DNA of 64,000 nucleotides, taken from the NCBI RefSeq assembly GCF_032854445.1, contig NC_088306.1, positions 15,619,386 to 15,683,385 on the forward strand, written 5' to 3'. Below are positions 44,501 through 52,699 of the stretch, in pieces. Within the stretch, counting starts at the first letter, position 1; every line of letters begins with the position of its first letter. The notes under the pieces are model-generated. The model was not told the DNA's origin and ran no database searches. It was given only the letters and a program-made list of their open reading frames with translations. The position numbers were made by a program, and so were the translations under genes. Origin of the DNA: Liolophura sinensis (lineage: Eukaryota > Mollusca > Polyplacophora > Chitonida > Chitonidae).

Positions 44501-44553
44501 AATGTTGGGACGATAAGGAATGCCGAAACCAAAATTCTTAAAATCTCTGTCAT
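32036..44553 (-). CDS. Laccase-type multicopper oxidase, secreted or surface-anchored (9 coding exons, 670 aa)
   Basis: The family oxidises phenols, catechols or metal ions at a type 1 copper and reduces O2 to water at a trinuclear copper cluster. Exons (5' to 3') are 44553-44481, 40082-39862, 39244-39078, 38357-38104, 37800-37379, 36160-35879, 35514-35326, 33476-33329 and 32292-32036. All introns are GT-AG, the phases join and the frame is unbroken. Residues 1-20 form a signal peptide ([20 protein letters not shown]). A Cys-rich section (residues 31-75) precedes cupredoxin domain 1. Copper motifs are HWHG (122-125), WHSHAG (165-170), HPMHLHGH (520-527) and [12 protein letters not shown] (591-602), giving the full ligand set with a Met axial to type 1 copper. 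A hydrophobic end ([17 protein letters not shown]) after NGSS suggests a GPI-type or membrane anchor (inference). An in-frame ATG at 44643 would add 30 residues; 44553 is preferred because the signal peptide then starts the protein. Roles known in invertebrates include cuticle/shell tanning, immunity and metal oxidation; the substrate here is unknown. Confidence 0.92.
32409..32593. repeat. Two (AT)n tracts with duplicated spacer in oxidase intron 8
   Basis: (AT)n runs at 32409-32473 and 32549-32593 are each followed by the same segment (gcatatagatgc, ttttagtgcggttttacatt, gtttattgtatctaagtat). The copies start at 32474 and 32594, 120 bp apart. Confidence 0.9.
32594..32885. repeat. Further copies of the gcatatag/ggacatgtattag segment
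   Basis: The second copy of the segment starts at 32594, and a partial third (gttaagctaataatacattg) lies at about 32817. The motif tatatatggacatgtattag recurs three times with changes. All lie in intron 8. Confidence 0.75.
33329..33476 (-). CDS. Multicopper oxidase exon 8
   Basis: The acceptor is gtcatttaag and the donor gtaaaa. It encodes [20 protein letters not shown] and [20 protein letters not shown], matching the segment before the last copper motif. Phase 1 out joins exon 9 to give [10 protein letters not shown]. Confidence 0.9.
33577..33960. repeat. 31-bp tandem array in oxidase intron 7
   Basis: About 11-12 copies of ccacgattttagctgaaatg plus atgcccaattt. Copies toward the right end are more diverged. 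The array starts about 100 bp from the exon 8 acceptor. Confidence 0.9.
34247..34423 (-). mobile_element. SINE family A, 5'-truncated, in oxidase intron 7
   Basis: Tail and body are well kept (tgattggcgttttacgccgt, ccagcattatgg, aaacccacgaccatccgcag, cttcccacgtacggcc). It stops before the tRNA-like head. A short tail fragment of the same family lies at 34139-34165. Confidence 0.88.
35014..35247 (-). mobile_element. SINE family B in oxidase intron 7
   Basis: Tail gagtgcttggggtttgacgt, then tcagtcatatgacgacgaa, ccttgttgcaggacggattt and ctagtgctgcttaactg. It is shortened near its head (tatcgggaccgg). Confidence 0.8.
35326..35514 (-). CDS. Multicopper oxidase exon 7: third copper motif
   Basis: The acceptor is tctattttag and the donor gtaggt. 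It contains [12 protein letters not shown] and [16 protein letters not shown], the L3 motif with ligands to type 1, 2 and 3 copper. Confidence 0.93.
35879..36160 (-). CDS. Multicopper oxidase exon 6: linker to third domain
   Basis: The acceptor is tttcgtttcag and the donor gtagat. It begins [11 protein letters not shown] and contains [14 protein letters not shown] and [14 protein letters not shown], the expected linker before the L3 motif. Confidence 0.88.
36820..36878 (+). mobile_element. SINE family B, 3' tail fragment in oxidase intron 5
   Basis: tcgtcgtcatacgactgaaa followed by gttaagtgcgacgttaaacc is the + strand form of the family B tail. Confidence 0.75.
37379..37800 (-). CDS. Multicopper oxidase exon 5: second cupredoxin domain
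   Basis: The acceptor ctgcccacag is followed by GQGVYRKF, and the exon includes [11 protein letters not shown] and [19 protein letters not shown], typical of domain 2, which carries no copper ligand. It ends NVTTGK before gtaaaag. Confidence 0.92.
38104..38357 (-). CDS. Multicopper oxidase exon 4: second copper motif
   Basis: Contains [20 protein letters not shown] (L2 motif) and ends at SLLIN plus one base before gtacaaag. That splice restores the conserved LING(Q)G motif with exon 5, so the open frame beyond the donor is intronic. Confidence 0.92.
38599..38781 (-). mobile_element. SINE family A, diverged, in oxidase intron 3
   Basis: tttatttatttatttgactg, cgccgtactgaagaatatgt, gagggaaacccaca and an end resembling the tRNA-like head (gctagcttgctaactac, caaggagcccc). 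Many substitutions indicate an old insertion. Confidence 0.8.
39078..39244 (-). CDS. Multicopper oxidase exon 3: first copper motif
   Basis: Begins [13 protein letters not shown] and contains [17 protein letters not shown], the L1 motif with the first two His ligands. The acceptor is cttttag and the donor gtgagt; it leaves phase 2. Confidence 0.93.
39862..40082 (-). CDS. Multicopper oxidase exon 2: Cys-rich N-terminal section
   Basis: The acceptor is catttgtag and the donor gtagtgag. It encodes the conserved invertebrate-laccase lead-in, including [23 protein letters not shown] and [13 protein letters not shown]. Confidence 0.92.
40279..40560 (-). mobile_element. SINE family B subtype in oxidase intron 1
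   Basis: Tail gtgcttggggtttaacgtcg, then gtgtcttcttttggcagggc, gccgccaaagtgcttccgcc and gccaagcgatcattttt. It shares tail and layout with the 46066 copy but has a distinct middle. Confidence 0.72.
41261..43955. repeat. 29-bp minisatellite, about 93 copies, in oxidase intron 1
   Basis: The unit is gggacaacctacacagcctt plus attgtatgt. Variable sites are acgt/atgt, cctacacagcc/cctgcacagcc/cctatacagct and ttgta/tttta. Edge copies (ttttatgtgggac) differ more from the consensus than central ones, as expected of homogenisation by unequal exchange. Because 29 is not a multiple of 3 and the unit has no stop in any + frame, long open frames (up to 608 codons) appear in all three + frames. They are not taken as genes. 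Confidence 0.97.
44100..44240 (+). mobile_element. SINE family B subtype, internal fragment
   Basis: tggtgtcttcggcatgatgc, cggcatggactcgccttgcc and acaagaagacacagt match, in opposite orientation, the 40279-40560 copy on the other side of the minisatellite. Confidence 0.7.
44306..44352 (+). mobile_element. SINE family A, 3' fragment in oxidase intron 1
   Basis: aaatattcttgagaataacg then aaaacagcaatcaaat is a diverged family A tail. It is short and its boundaries are uncertain. Confidence 0.5.
44481..44553 (-). CDS. Multicopper oxidase exon 1: signal peptide
   Basis: Encodes 24 residues ending EYTFP plus one base, then donor gtgagtag. The ATG has A at -3 (ccaagATGA). The hydrophobic core [12 protein letters not shown] fits secretion. 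The phase 1 end matches exon 2. Confidence 0.8.
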
Positions 44554-44756
44554 CTTGGATCCGTTACTCGCAATTCCACACTGTGAACAGCCGAGAGACG
44601 TGTTGATTCCTATCTGTGGCGAAGTAATAAAGGTGTGATACATGTAGATTAGATGAAACCGCCATTAAACTTCCTCAGCTGCGTAACAAACATCCTGACG
44701 TCAAAAGCACATACGATCCAATGACTATTGGTTTAGAATACTCGAGACCTGGCTGG

Positions 44757-44992
44757 ATTTACTTATTTATTTATTTGGTGTTTTACGCCGTACTCAAGAA
44801 TATTTCACTTATACGACGGCGGCCAGCATTATGGTGGGAGGAAACCGGGCAGAACCAGGGGGAAACCCACGACCGTCCGCAGGTTGTTGACAGACCTTCC
44901 CACGTACGGCCGGAGAGCCAACCAGCATGAGCTGGACTCACAGCGACCGCATTGGTGAGAGGCTCCTGGGCCATAACGCTGCGCTAACAAAC
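44757..44992 (-). mobile_element. SINE family A, near full length, upstream of oxidase exon 1
   Basis: Well-conserved tail and body (tttggtgttttacgccgtac, ggccagcattatggtgggag, cttcccacgtacggccggag) and part of the tRNA-like head (ggactcacagcgaccgcatt). It starts about 200 bp 5' of the oxidase start codon, in what should be its promoter or 5' region. Confidence 0.9.
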
Positions 44993-45435
44993 TGACTGGA
45001 CACGTATCAGTGCATCTCCATCTTAGCATCGTGATCAAATTGGCCAGCCACGGTTTAACCTGTGGATTTACATGTCATTGTAGTGTTTCGTCCCAGAAAA
45101 ACTTTCTCGCCTGATGTGATTCGTAAGTCCATGCTTTATGGTTTCTTCTCTGATGATGGACAAGATGGCAGCGTAACTCTCATCAGTTACGAGAGAAAAA
45201 TCATGACAACCCTTTTGGCCTACTGCTTGAACATGCTATGAGGAGCAATGCTCATTGATATAGTTCATTGGGCTACACCACTAAGTTGTGTTTCATTGGA
45301 CAACAACCTGTGCTATACCTGTGTATCTTGGACTATTTCGTGTTTCCTTCTGTTTGATCGTTAGTGAGAGTTTGGCTTTATATATATTAGATAGTCATTA
45401 CACTGTGAAGCTACAGTCATATATTACGACTCTTC
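44993..45435. other. Intergenic, nothing recognised
   Basis: 5' flank of the oxidase gene. No promoter element could be assigned with confidence. Confidence 0.4.
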
Positions 45436-45765
45436 AGTACAGATTCGCCCTGCCACAAGAAGACAGACACAGTACGGATTCGCCCTGCCACAAGAAGACA
45501 GTTACAGTACGGATTCGCCCTGCACAAGAAGACAGATACAGTGCGGATTCGCCCTGCCACAAGAAGACAGACACAGTACGGATTCCCCTTGCCAAAATAA
45601 GAAAGACACGGTACGGATTCACCCTGCCACAAGAAGACGGACACGGTACGGATTCGCCCTGCCACAAGAAGACAGACACAGTACGGATTCGCCCACAGTA
45701 CGATACTCACCTATTGGTTCCTCGTCGTCATATGACTGGAAACTTTATTAAGCACGACGTACAAT
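45436..45765 (+). mobile_element. SINE family B remnant with internal 35-bp array
   Basis: About eight copies of a 35-bp unit (gattcgccctgccacaagaa plus gacagacacagtacg) end at about 45703. The family B tail follows at once (cgtcgtcatatgactggaaa, aagcacgacgta). The unit matches the single-copy internal segment at about 44203-44229, so the array seems to have grown inside a SINE. Confidence 0.82.
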
Positions 45766-46065
45766 GTAAAAGTCAACGCTTACATGCATATACACGCTTG
45801 CGATTGTTGAAAAGCATTCAACTTTATATCACATGCAAGGGCAATATTCGGTTATGAATGTTTCAAGGAGCGTATTTGTTTCAGAACATCCACGGTTGCA
45901 GTGTAGGACTCTCAAGTGGTTACAACTTAACAAATAATTTCACCTGTTCCAAAGAACACAGGATTCTTTTATATCCAAATGATTCTCTTTGAGCTTTTTT
46001 GTTCCACTTATTACCTGGGGGCGTATGCCTTGTATTCACTGTGTCTCATGTCATACACATTAGAG

Positions 46066-46401
46066 TGAGTGCTTGTGGTTTAACGTCGTACCTAACGATT
46101 TTTTTTTCTGTCATATGACGACGAAGGAGTCCGTAAAATACATGTAATGTTCCTCCCTGTTGCAGGACGTATTTCCATCGCTCTTTTGTCTAGTGCTGCT
46201 TCACTGATACGACTTACTGAAGACAAGTAAGCTGTCCAGTTCGAGTCTCTATATTGATAAGGGTCAACCAGTCATTGCACTACCCACTTACTGCTGAACG
46301 CCAAGCGAGGAAGTTACAACTTCTTCTTTTATGGTCTTAGGATTCACCCTGGATCTACTGCCCCGAAGCGGGCGCTCTACCAACTGAGCTATCAAGGCCG
46401 G
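46066..46401 (-). mobile_element. SINE family B, full length
   Basis: The reference copy for family B. On the minus strand it begins with a tRNA-like head, ccggccttgatagctcagtt then ggtagagcgcccgcttc, which has a clean A-box. It ends with the tail catatgacagaaa, aggtacgacgttaaaccaca. Pol III transcription is expected of the family. Confidence 0.88.
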
Positions 46402-47551
46402 TGACACACACTTTATCTACCCGAAGGAGGGGCTGTTGCTTCAACTATTAGATACATATTGGGTTAGATGCTTAAGTCTTCTGCCTTTATGTATCACATG
46501 TGACACTATACGAGTTAAAAAAAAGGTAGATACAGTAGCGGACTGTAAAATAAATTCAAATTAATCAATAATCTCACCTGTCCCAAAGAAGAGAACAATC
46601 TTTGACCCCTACACTTCTGTAACATGCTTTAGTTCACTTCAGTAAAGCTTGTGTGCTCACTGCGCATAACCTGAAGGCTAGCCTGAAGTACATGAAGTGA
46701 CCCAAATTTGTACAACACACAGTGAAAATTGGTGTGGCCCCTGCCGTACAGAAACCAGTCTGCTCTGTCAACAGTCAAGGTAAATATGACAAAATTGTGA
46801 GTTATATGATGAGAATCTGTATGGTATATCAGAAAAGCAAATATCTACGCGCTGTAGGAGTTTCTGGTAGACTATATAATGCATGCGGGTATGTGTAAAC
46901 GACTCCTCCTCCACTGTGGGAGTGGTTTTGGTGTTTAGGTTTTAAACACTAGGACACACGAAACTTGGAGTCGATATACCATTCTCCGATCACGAAGCTA
47001 TCTTAGCTTGAAGTCAAAATTTTAATCCTTAAATTTGGTATGTTCCTTTCCGTTATTTTAGCTGAAATTTGTTGTACAAATAATTTACTCAAAATTTATA
47101 TTGTCAAGCAATATTTTGTCTTTGTTACATCAGAAAGTGATATGAATTTTAACCTAAGCCTAAAGATCGTTTAGCGATATCCGGGCGTATTCAAGATTCT
47201 GCCATTTTGCTTGGGGGTAAATTGTGACAATTGACGGTTCACTCACGTGATAAATATTACATGTGGAAAAGTTTACCAGTTTGATCATTAAAGTTTGGGG
47301 TTTTCTACGGTCACCCCAGTTCTTTAGGCCCATAAAACGAGACACCAGCTTAACAATTCTTGAAGTTAGTGTTCCAAAATAATGAAATAAGCAAGTAAAG
47401 AATTAGATAAGTTAGTGAAATAAATAAATGAAACTAAACTATCGCATGACATATGTAAATAATTACATATATCTTACTTTTCCTTACGTTGTTGTTCTCA
47501 CACTTACATGTAAAAATTTTAATTTAAAAATTAAATAGTGGCTGTGGGTCT
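46402..47551. other. Intergenic, nothing recognised
   Basis: No coding exon, RNA gene or repeat was recognised. Confidence 0.45.
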
Positions 47552-47793
47552 TAGGTCACTGACAAATCAACTGTTAATTGGTCTAAGGTGGTCGCTGTGA
47601 GTTCAAGCCCAAATGATACTAGTCTCCAGTCCTGTCGTACGTGGAAGGGTTTGCAGCAACCTGCGGATGGTCGCGGCTTTGCGTAGCCCTGTTTTCTCCC
47701 ACCATAATGCTGGCCGCCGTCGTATGAGTGAATTATTTTTGAGTACGACGTAAAACACCAATCAAATAAATAAATGAATAAAAAAAATAAATA
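47552..47793 (+). mobile_element. SINE family A, diverged head
   Basis: ggtcgctgtgagttcaagcc, aacctgcggatggtcg, cataatgctggccgccgtcg and the tail gagtacgacgtaaaacacca with (AAAT)n. The first 25 bases of the head are degenerate. Confidence 0.87.
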
Positions 47794-47924
47794 AATGTTA
47801 ATCGATTGTCTCTTGAGGAATGGGATGTACCTAATTGACTTCGGAAATGTCGAAATCAACATTACTTCGGAGGTATTACGACATTGTATCTTAACAATGA
47901 GACGGTATGAATGCAATATGCTTA

Positions 47925-48080
47925 CAGTGCTGCCTCATTGGAAAGCCATACCGATGACACTAGACTTGGCACTCCACCCGTGCACTCAAAGCACACGAAC
48001 TACCATTACATCGTCTGTTTCCTGATGCTGAGCACCAAGCAAGCTCATTTTAAAGCCTTCGGTATCACCAGTTCACAAGA
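47925..48080 (-). mobile_element. SINE family B subtype, fragment
   Basis: cagtgctgcctcattggaaa, gatgctgagcaccaagcaag and attttaaagccttcggtat match the middle of the 40279 copy. Both ends are missing. Confidence 0.6.
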
Positions 48081-48744
48081 ATGACGTGGATTATTTCTGC
48101 ATTATAGACAAAGAAAGCTAAAATACGAAATAAAGGCTCATCATAAAGACAACTGAAAATTATGCGTAAAAATACTTTCATTTATTTTTTCAGCTTTTTT
48201 TTTTTGGCAGTGTTGAAGGGCATTCAAATATTTGAAAACTATGGTGAGCTTTATGAGCCATACTGACGGTAGCGAGGAGCTCCGACATCACATCACCGTT
48301 TTTTCCTGATGTTCACCAGAAGGAAGGAATTTTGGGGAACATTATTTCAGTAATCTTTCACTCACGGGTAAAAGTTATTCCAACATTCAGATAAACTTCC
48401 TGTGACGTCATCCTAATGACTGATAGTATGGTCCAAAAAGCCCACCTTAGAAGTCAAATGAAAGTATATTTATACATAGTCTTAAGTGGTTTATGTAGTG
48501 ATGCCTACTTCAATTTTTAGAGGTCCTTTAGTTTAAATCACACATAAATATTGAGATTGTTGCATCGCTGTCTCACTAATTATTTTAGGACGGTCACATT
48601 ATTCAGTTAAAGTTCTTGAGATTTTTTGGGAAAAATTCATTAGCATAGTTTCATATGTTCCTGTACTATATATATATAACAAGGTTAACTTGTCACGTCG
48701 TGTTTCAAAAACTTCACTCAGTGCAAATCTTTTACAAATGCCAT

Positions 48745-48750
48745 TTTATT
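48745..48750 (-). terminator. Candidate polyadenylation signal of acidic-repeat gene
   Basis: AATAAA on the minus strand, 63 bases after the TAA stop at 48813-48815. Confidence 0.6.
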
Positions 48751-48812
48751 CTCCTCGCATGAACACAAACTCATTTGTTCCAACAGTCGTCAAAAATCAG
48801 CACAAAGTAAAA

Positions 48813-49230
48813 TTAACCATCAAGAATCTCTTCAACTCGATTTTCAGAACAATCTTCACCAGTGTCGTCAACTTCTGCTATGGCCGGAAGTGGAGATTCC
48901 TCAGAAAATGATAAATCATCCGAACACGATGCAGAATCCAAATCTTCGAGGAGCTCTTCTTCTAACTGTAACAAGAGTGAGAACGAGGCTGGACACGCCT
49001 CTTTTTGAGTCTCAATCGTCGTCTTGAGGGCATCAAACCTTTCTATCAGCTCCTCGTACCCGGCGGCCTCCGTGTTCACATTTGTCTCGACGTTTTTGAC
49101 GTGCATCTTAGTGGCGTACAACTCAGCCTCCAGTCTGTCTCTCTCCGCCTCCAGTTTTCGCCTGGCCGCCCTGAGGCTCATTAGCTTGTTGTGTACTCTC
49201 TCGGTCTCCTCTATCACCGACTCCATCTCT
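48813..49230 (-). CDS. Acidic-repeat gene exon 3: coiled coil and stop
   Basis: The acceptor is acctttccacgtag. It encodes REMESVIEETERVHNKLM onward, with heptad-like spacing of Leu through RKLEAERDRLEAELYA, then an acidic end closing VEEILDG and TAA. Confidence 0.82.
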
Positions 49231-52127
49231 CTACGTGGAAAGGTGAAATGAAAGTGTTAATTTAAACTTAATTTTCGTCTTTTGTTTGCGGTGGTCGAAT
49301 CTGTTTTAGTGAGATTGTGATATAAACATTTTTTTATTTATTTTGATTTAGCGACCACTGTTCCTTGGTGACAAAGAGCGGCCATTTGTCATTTAAAACC
49401 ACACCGTTTTTAACTAATATGTTGTGGATATCTGTGTGTCTTACACGGAAAAGTAATTTGCCAAAGGTCGGTGGTTTACCCCGGCTTCCTCCACCCATAA
49501 AACTGTATGTGTAACCATATCTCACAGTATGGTATTAAACAACAATCAGACAGATAAATAAATGGATTTACCGATTTGTGCGTATTACTAGAATATTAGA
49601 ATATTTCAATTTACCACAGCTGTCATGAATATGGATGGAGGTAAGCGTCAGAAAGCATAACTTTCCATTTCTGTGAGGTTGCACAACAGAGAAATCGCAG
49701 TTTAAAGTGAACAATCGAAAGCGCCGCTATGTTATCAGTTTTGTCCAATCGGGCGCTAGTTATTTCTATAACTCGACGACGAGTCTGTTTCGGCTCACGT
49801 CACCCGATAACAGCTTTGTCTGTTAACCATGTATATGCGCGTGTGGTAAGAGTGACTCAACATCAAGTTTCCGGTTGGTGTGACATGGCGCAACCCATGG
49901 CCTCCTTCCGCTTCTTATATGTTGAGTTACAGAGATACCAAGCACTGGATTCCGCCAAATATGTCTGTGACTATGTCGATCTGGTTTTACCAATCTTCCC
50001 AAGTATCTCGGATTGTATTATTTGTTGTCTTTTTTTTTCAAGTCTTAGGAGCCCCAGATGAGCTGAGATGGTGTAATCGTTCACTTGCTGCGACTGTACC
50101 CTTGATAAAATGAATGATGTCGCAGGCTCTAATCCAGGTCTAAATATTTGGAATTTGGCCTGAAATCAGGATGTTTTTCATGAGACCTGGCGAAGCGCGA
50201 TATTTACTCCTGTACCTCAATTTGCTCCACCTGTAAAATCTGACAGACATATACAAGATGAACATATGTGGAATACATACCTATCATTCTTTTCTTTCGT
50301 GTAATAAAATTCGTCTACTCTTGTTTCCTGCTCCTTCAGCTTTCTTTTCATTTCCCTAATTTCTTCACCATCGCTTTCTTCATCATTTAATTCTGCGCCT
50401 TCTCCTCTGCCTGCAACTGGGATTCTTCCTTCCTGATTGGTCGGTAGGTTTGGTACCGTCACGTGATCTGGCATAGCTCGTCTGAAGGTGATGTCTACAG
50501 GGCAAAAGGTGATAAAACCCCATGAACTTCCCAGTTAACGCACTAAAACTGTAGCATGCCTACTACTTACGTAACTTTAAAATGACTTCAAACAGCAATT
50601 ATGAAATGGGAGCTAAAACATTTTATTTGCACCCTATCACTGCTCTCACAAACGCCCAGAAATGTAATCTTTCTAGTCAACACATTACAAGCTTCATAAA
50701 ACATACGACTGTGATGATAGATTTAGCTTGGTTTGCAACTATAATTCCGAAATACTGGCTTATATGATAGACGAACAGTTTATTCGTAACTCTGGGCACC
50801 AGTTAGCTCATTTGGCTAAATTACTGTGCATGCGTGCAGCCTAACGGCCCTTGGCCATTGAGGTCGCCTGGTCGAACGCGGCATTAATTAAGGAGGTTTG
50901 TCAATCACCTGGCAAAGAGCTTTAGTTTATTTCGGGCATTGCGGTTCCCTCCATTCATCAACCTGATCATCATGATATAGGCTAGATGAAAATTTTTCGA
51001 GCACGGCAAAAATATTAGCCAATTAAATAAATAAGTTATAAAATATAAGACTTTACACATAATAATAATAATAATAACAATAACAAAGTCTTGCAATTTA
51101 CAGCAATCAAATATGGAAACGTATAATTCTTCATTTATCCTACAAAGGGAGGTCACTCTAATATACCTGGTTCCCACGGAAGGCGTTTCCAGTTGATTAA
51201 GGGTTGTCTCCTCTTTCTCCGTGCAACTTGATGGTTATCTTCCACGTTAACAGCGTATTCTTCCTGAAGGGCTGCATTTCTGTCATCCTGGCCTTCTTCC
51301 TGAAGGGTCGCAAGCCCATCTTCCTGACTTTCTTCTTGATGGGCTGCATTCCCGTCTTCCTGACCTTCTTTCTGATGGGCTGCATCCCCGTCTTCCTGAC
51401 CTTCATCATGATATTCTGCATCACAATCTTTCTGACCATCTTCATCACGGGCTGTATCCCCGTCTTCGTGACATTCTTCTTGATATGCTGCATTCCCGTC
51501 TTCCTGACCTTTTCCTCGATGAGTAGCATCTCCGTCTTCCTGACCTTCGTCATCAAGGGAAGTATCCCCTTCTTCCTGACGTTCTTTTTGAAGAGCAGTA
51601 TCCCCATCTTTCTGACCTTCTTCCCGATGGGCTGCATCTACGTAATCCTGACTTTCATGTTGGGTTACATCACTCTCTTCCTGACTTTCTTCCTGATAGG
51701 CTGCATCCTCATCTTTCTGACCTTCTTGTGCCGGATCCCCATCATCCTGACATTCTTCTTGTGCTGGATCCCCATCATCCTGACCTTGTTGTGTTGGATC
51801 CCAATCTTCCTGACCTTCTTCTTGTGCTGGATCCCTATTTTCCTGACCTGCTTCTTGTGCTGGATCCCGATCTTCCTGACCTTCTTCTTGTGCTGGATCC
51901 CCATCTTCCTGACCTTCTTCCCGATGGGCTGGATCCCCATCTTCCTGACCTTCTTCTTGTGCTGGATTCCCATCTTTCTGATCTTCTTCTTGTGCTGGAT
52001 CCCCATCTTCCTGACCTTCTTTCCGATGGGCTGGATCCCCATCTTCCTGACCTTCCTCCCGATGGGCTGCACCCCCGTCTTTCTGAACTCCATTCGGAAT
52101 GTGAGGGTACTCTTTTTCAATCTCCAT
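48813..52127 (-). CDS. Uncharacterised acidic-repeat, coiled-coil protein (3 coding exons, 530 aa)
   Basis: Not recognised as any named family. Exons are 52127-51167, 50494-50281 and 49230-48813, with GT-AG introns and phases 1 and 2 that join without a break. Residues from about 16 to 290 are repeats of about 11-13 residues rich in Glu, Asp, Gln and Gly, such as GQEDGDPAHREE and GQEDGDPAQEE, very acidic and probably disordered. A basic motif (RRKRRQPLINWKRLPWEPD) follows across the first junction. A charged helical stretch (GEEIREMKRKLKEQETRVDE) and a clear coiled coil in exon 3 (ERVHNKLMSLRAARRKLEAE and on, for about 85 residues) lead to an acidic Ser-rich C-terminus. No signal peptide or membrane span is visible, so it is probably intracellular. 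The RRKRR motif could act in nuclear import (inference). The frame is open for about 20 codons above the chosen ATG, so a further 5' exon with the true start is possible. Antisense open frames over exon 1 are shadows of the repeat. Confidence 0.78.
49231..50280. other. Intron 2 of the acidic-repeat gene
   Basis: Contains a block at about 49470-49562 (cggcttcctccacccataaa, attaaacaacaatcag, agataaataaat) that looks like a SINE tail of uncertain family. The open frames at 49729-50113 show no domain. Confidence 0.5.
50281..50494 (-). CDS. Acidic-repeat gene exon 2
   Basis: The acceptor is ttttgccctgtag and the donor gtatgt. It encodes DITFRRAMPDHVTVPNLP and the charged helix EIREMKRKLKEQE, ending EKND plus two bases. 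Confidence 0.8.
50796..51035 (+). mobile_element. SINE family C, full length
   Basis: A tRNA-like head (ccagttagctcatttggcta, then gaggtcgcctggtcgaacg) is followed by a body with ggttccctccattcatcaac and a tail ending attagccaattaaataaata. It lies in intron 1 of the acidic-repeat gene. Head, body and tail differ from families A and B. Confidence 0.7.
51167..52127 (-). CDS. Acidic-repeat gene exon 1
   Basis: Encodes 320 codons of mostly GQEDG(D/N)-type repeats and ends at LPWEP plus one base before donor gtatat. Repeat units differ in length by one or two codons, and all changes keep the frame, unlike the window's non-coding minisatellites. Confidence 0.8.
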
Positions 52128-52640
52128 AATATCTGTGTCATATATTACATACTTATTTAGCCTTTTTGGTACACGTGGATTGCTTTACTAATCATAGATG
52201 TATAGTTAACCTGTTAAAAGGCAACCTCTGATGCGTATAAAGATTCTCAAATTATGTTGCATGAAGATAGTGTCCTGGATAAATGACTGACTTAAACTTG
52301 TGCCGCATTGTTTCCCTTGCATGTTGCGTTAAGCACGTGTATATGTGTATAGAGGTTGTATAAACTGACATGTGAATAATACATGTACATGAAGGTGATG
52401 ACGAAAATTTCTACATTGTACAACGACAACAGTGACTGCCACATCGGAAAGAGCGCTGAAAATGGAAATTAAAGTTAAAAAAGGGAGAAATTAAAGTAAA
52501 GAAAATATGGGCTGATATACATGTTTATACATGTATATAAGCCTATGTATTCATTACTGTACGTATTTTCTGATGGTGTCACAAATATAGTGATCGAAAT
52601 ATAGACTAATAATATGACTTCAATTTTCGGAGTTACTTAC

Positions 52641-52688
52641 TTTCTATTTTATGTCAAATTGATCTGTGGAACCACTGGATTCCGCCAT
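52641..52688 (-). other. Possible 5' untranslated exon with short upstream ORF
   Basis: On the minus strand an ATG at 52688 opens a 14-codon frame (MAESSGSTDQFDIK) closed by TAG six bases before a good donor, gtaagt. Because the stop precedes the donor, this cannot supply the main start. It could be a leader exon with an upstream ORF. Confidence 0.3.
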
Positions 52689-52699
52689 ACAATACTCTC

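Noticed and set aside
46340..46401. Apparent tRNA gene with a clean A-box on the minus strand
   Set aside because: It is the head of a family B SINE: the body and tail of the element follow, and the acceptor stem does not close like a true tRNA.
51204..52160. 318-codon + strand frame full of Phe, Leu and Pro repeats
   Set aside because: It is the antisense shadow of the acidic repeat in exon 1. The minus frame has splice sites and continues in phase into two more exons.
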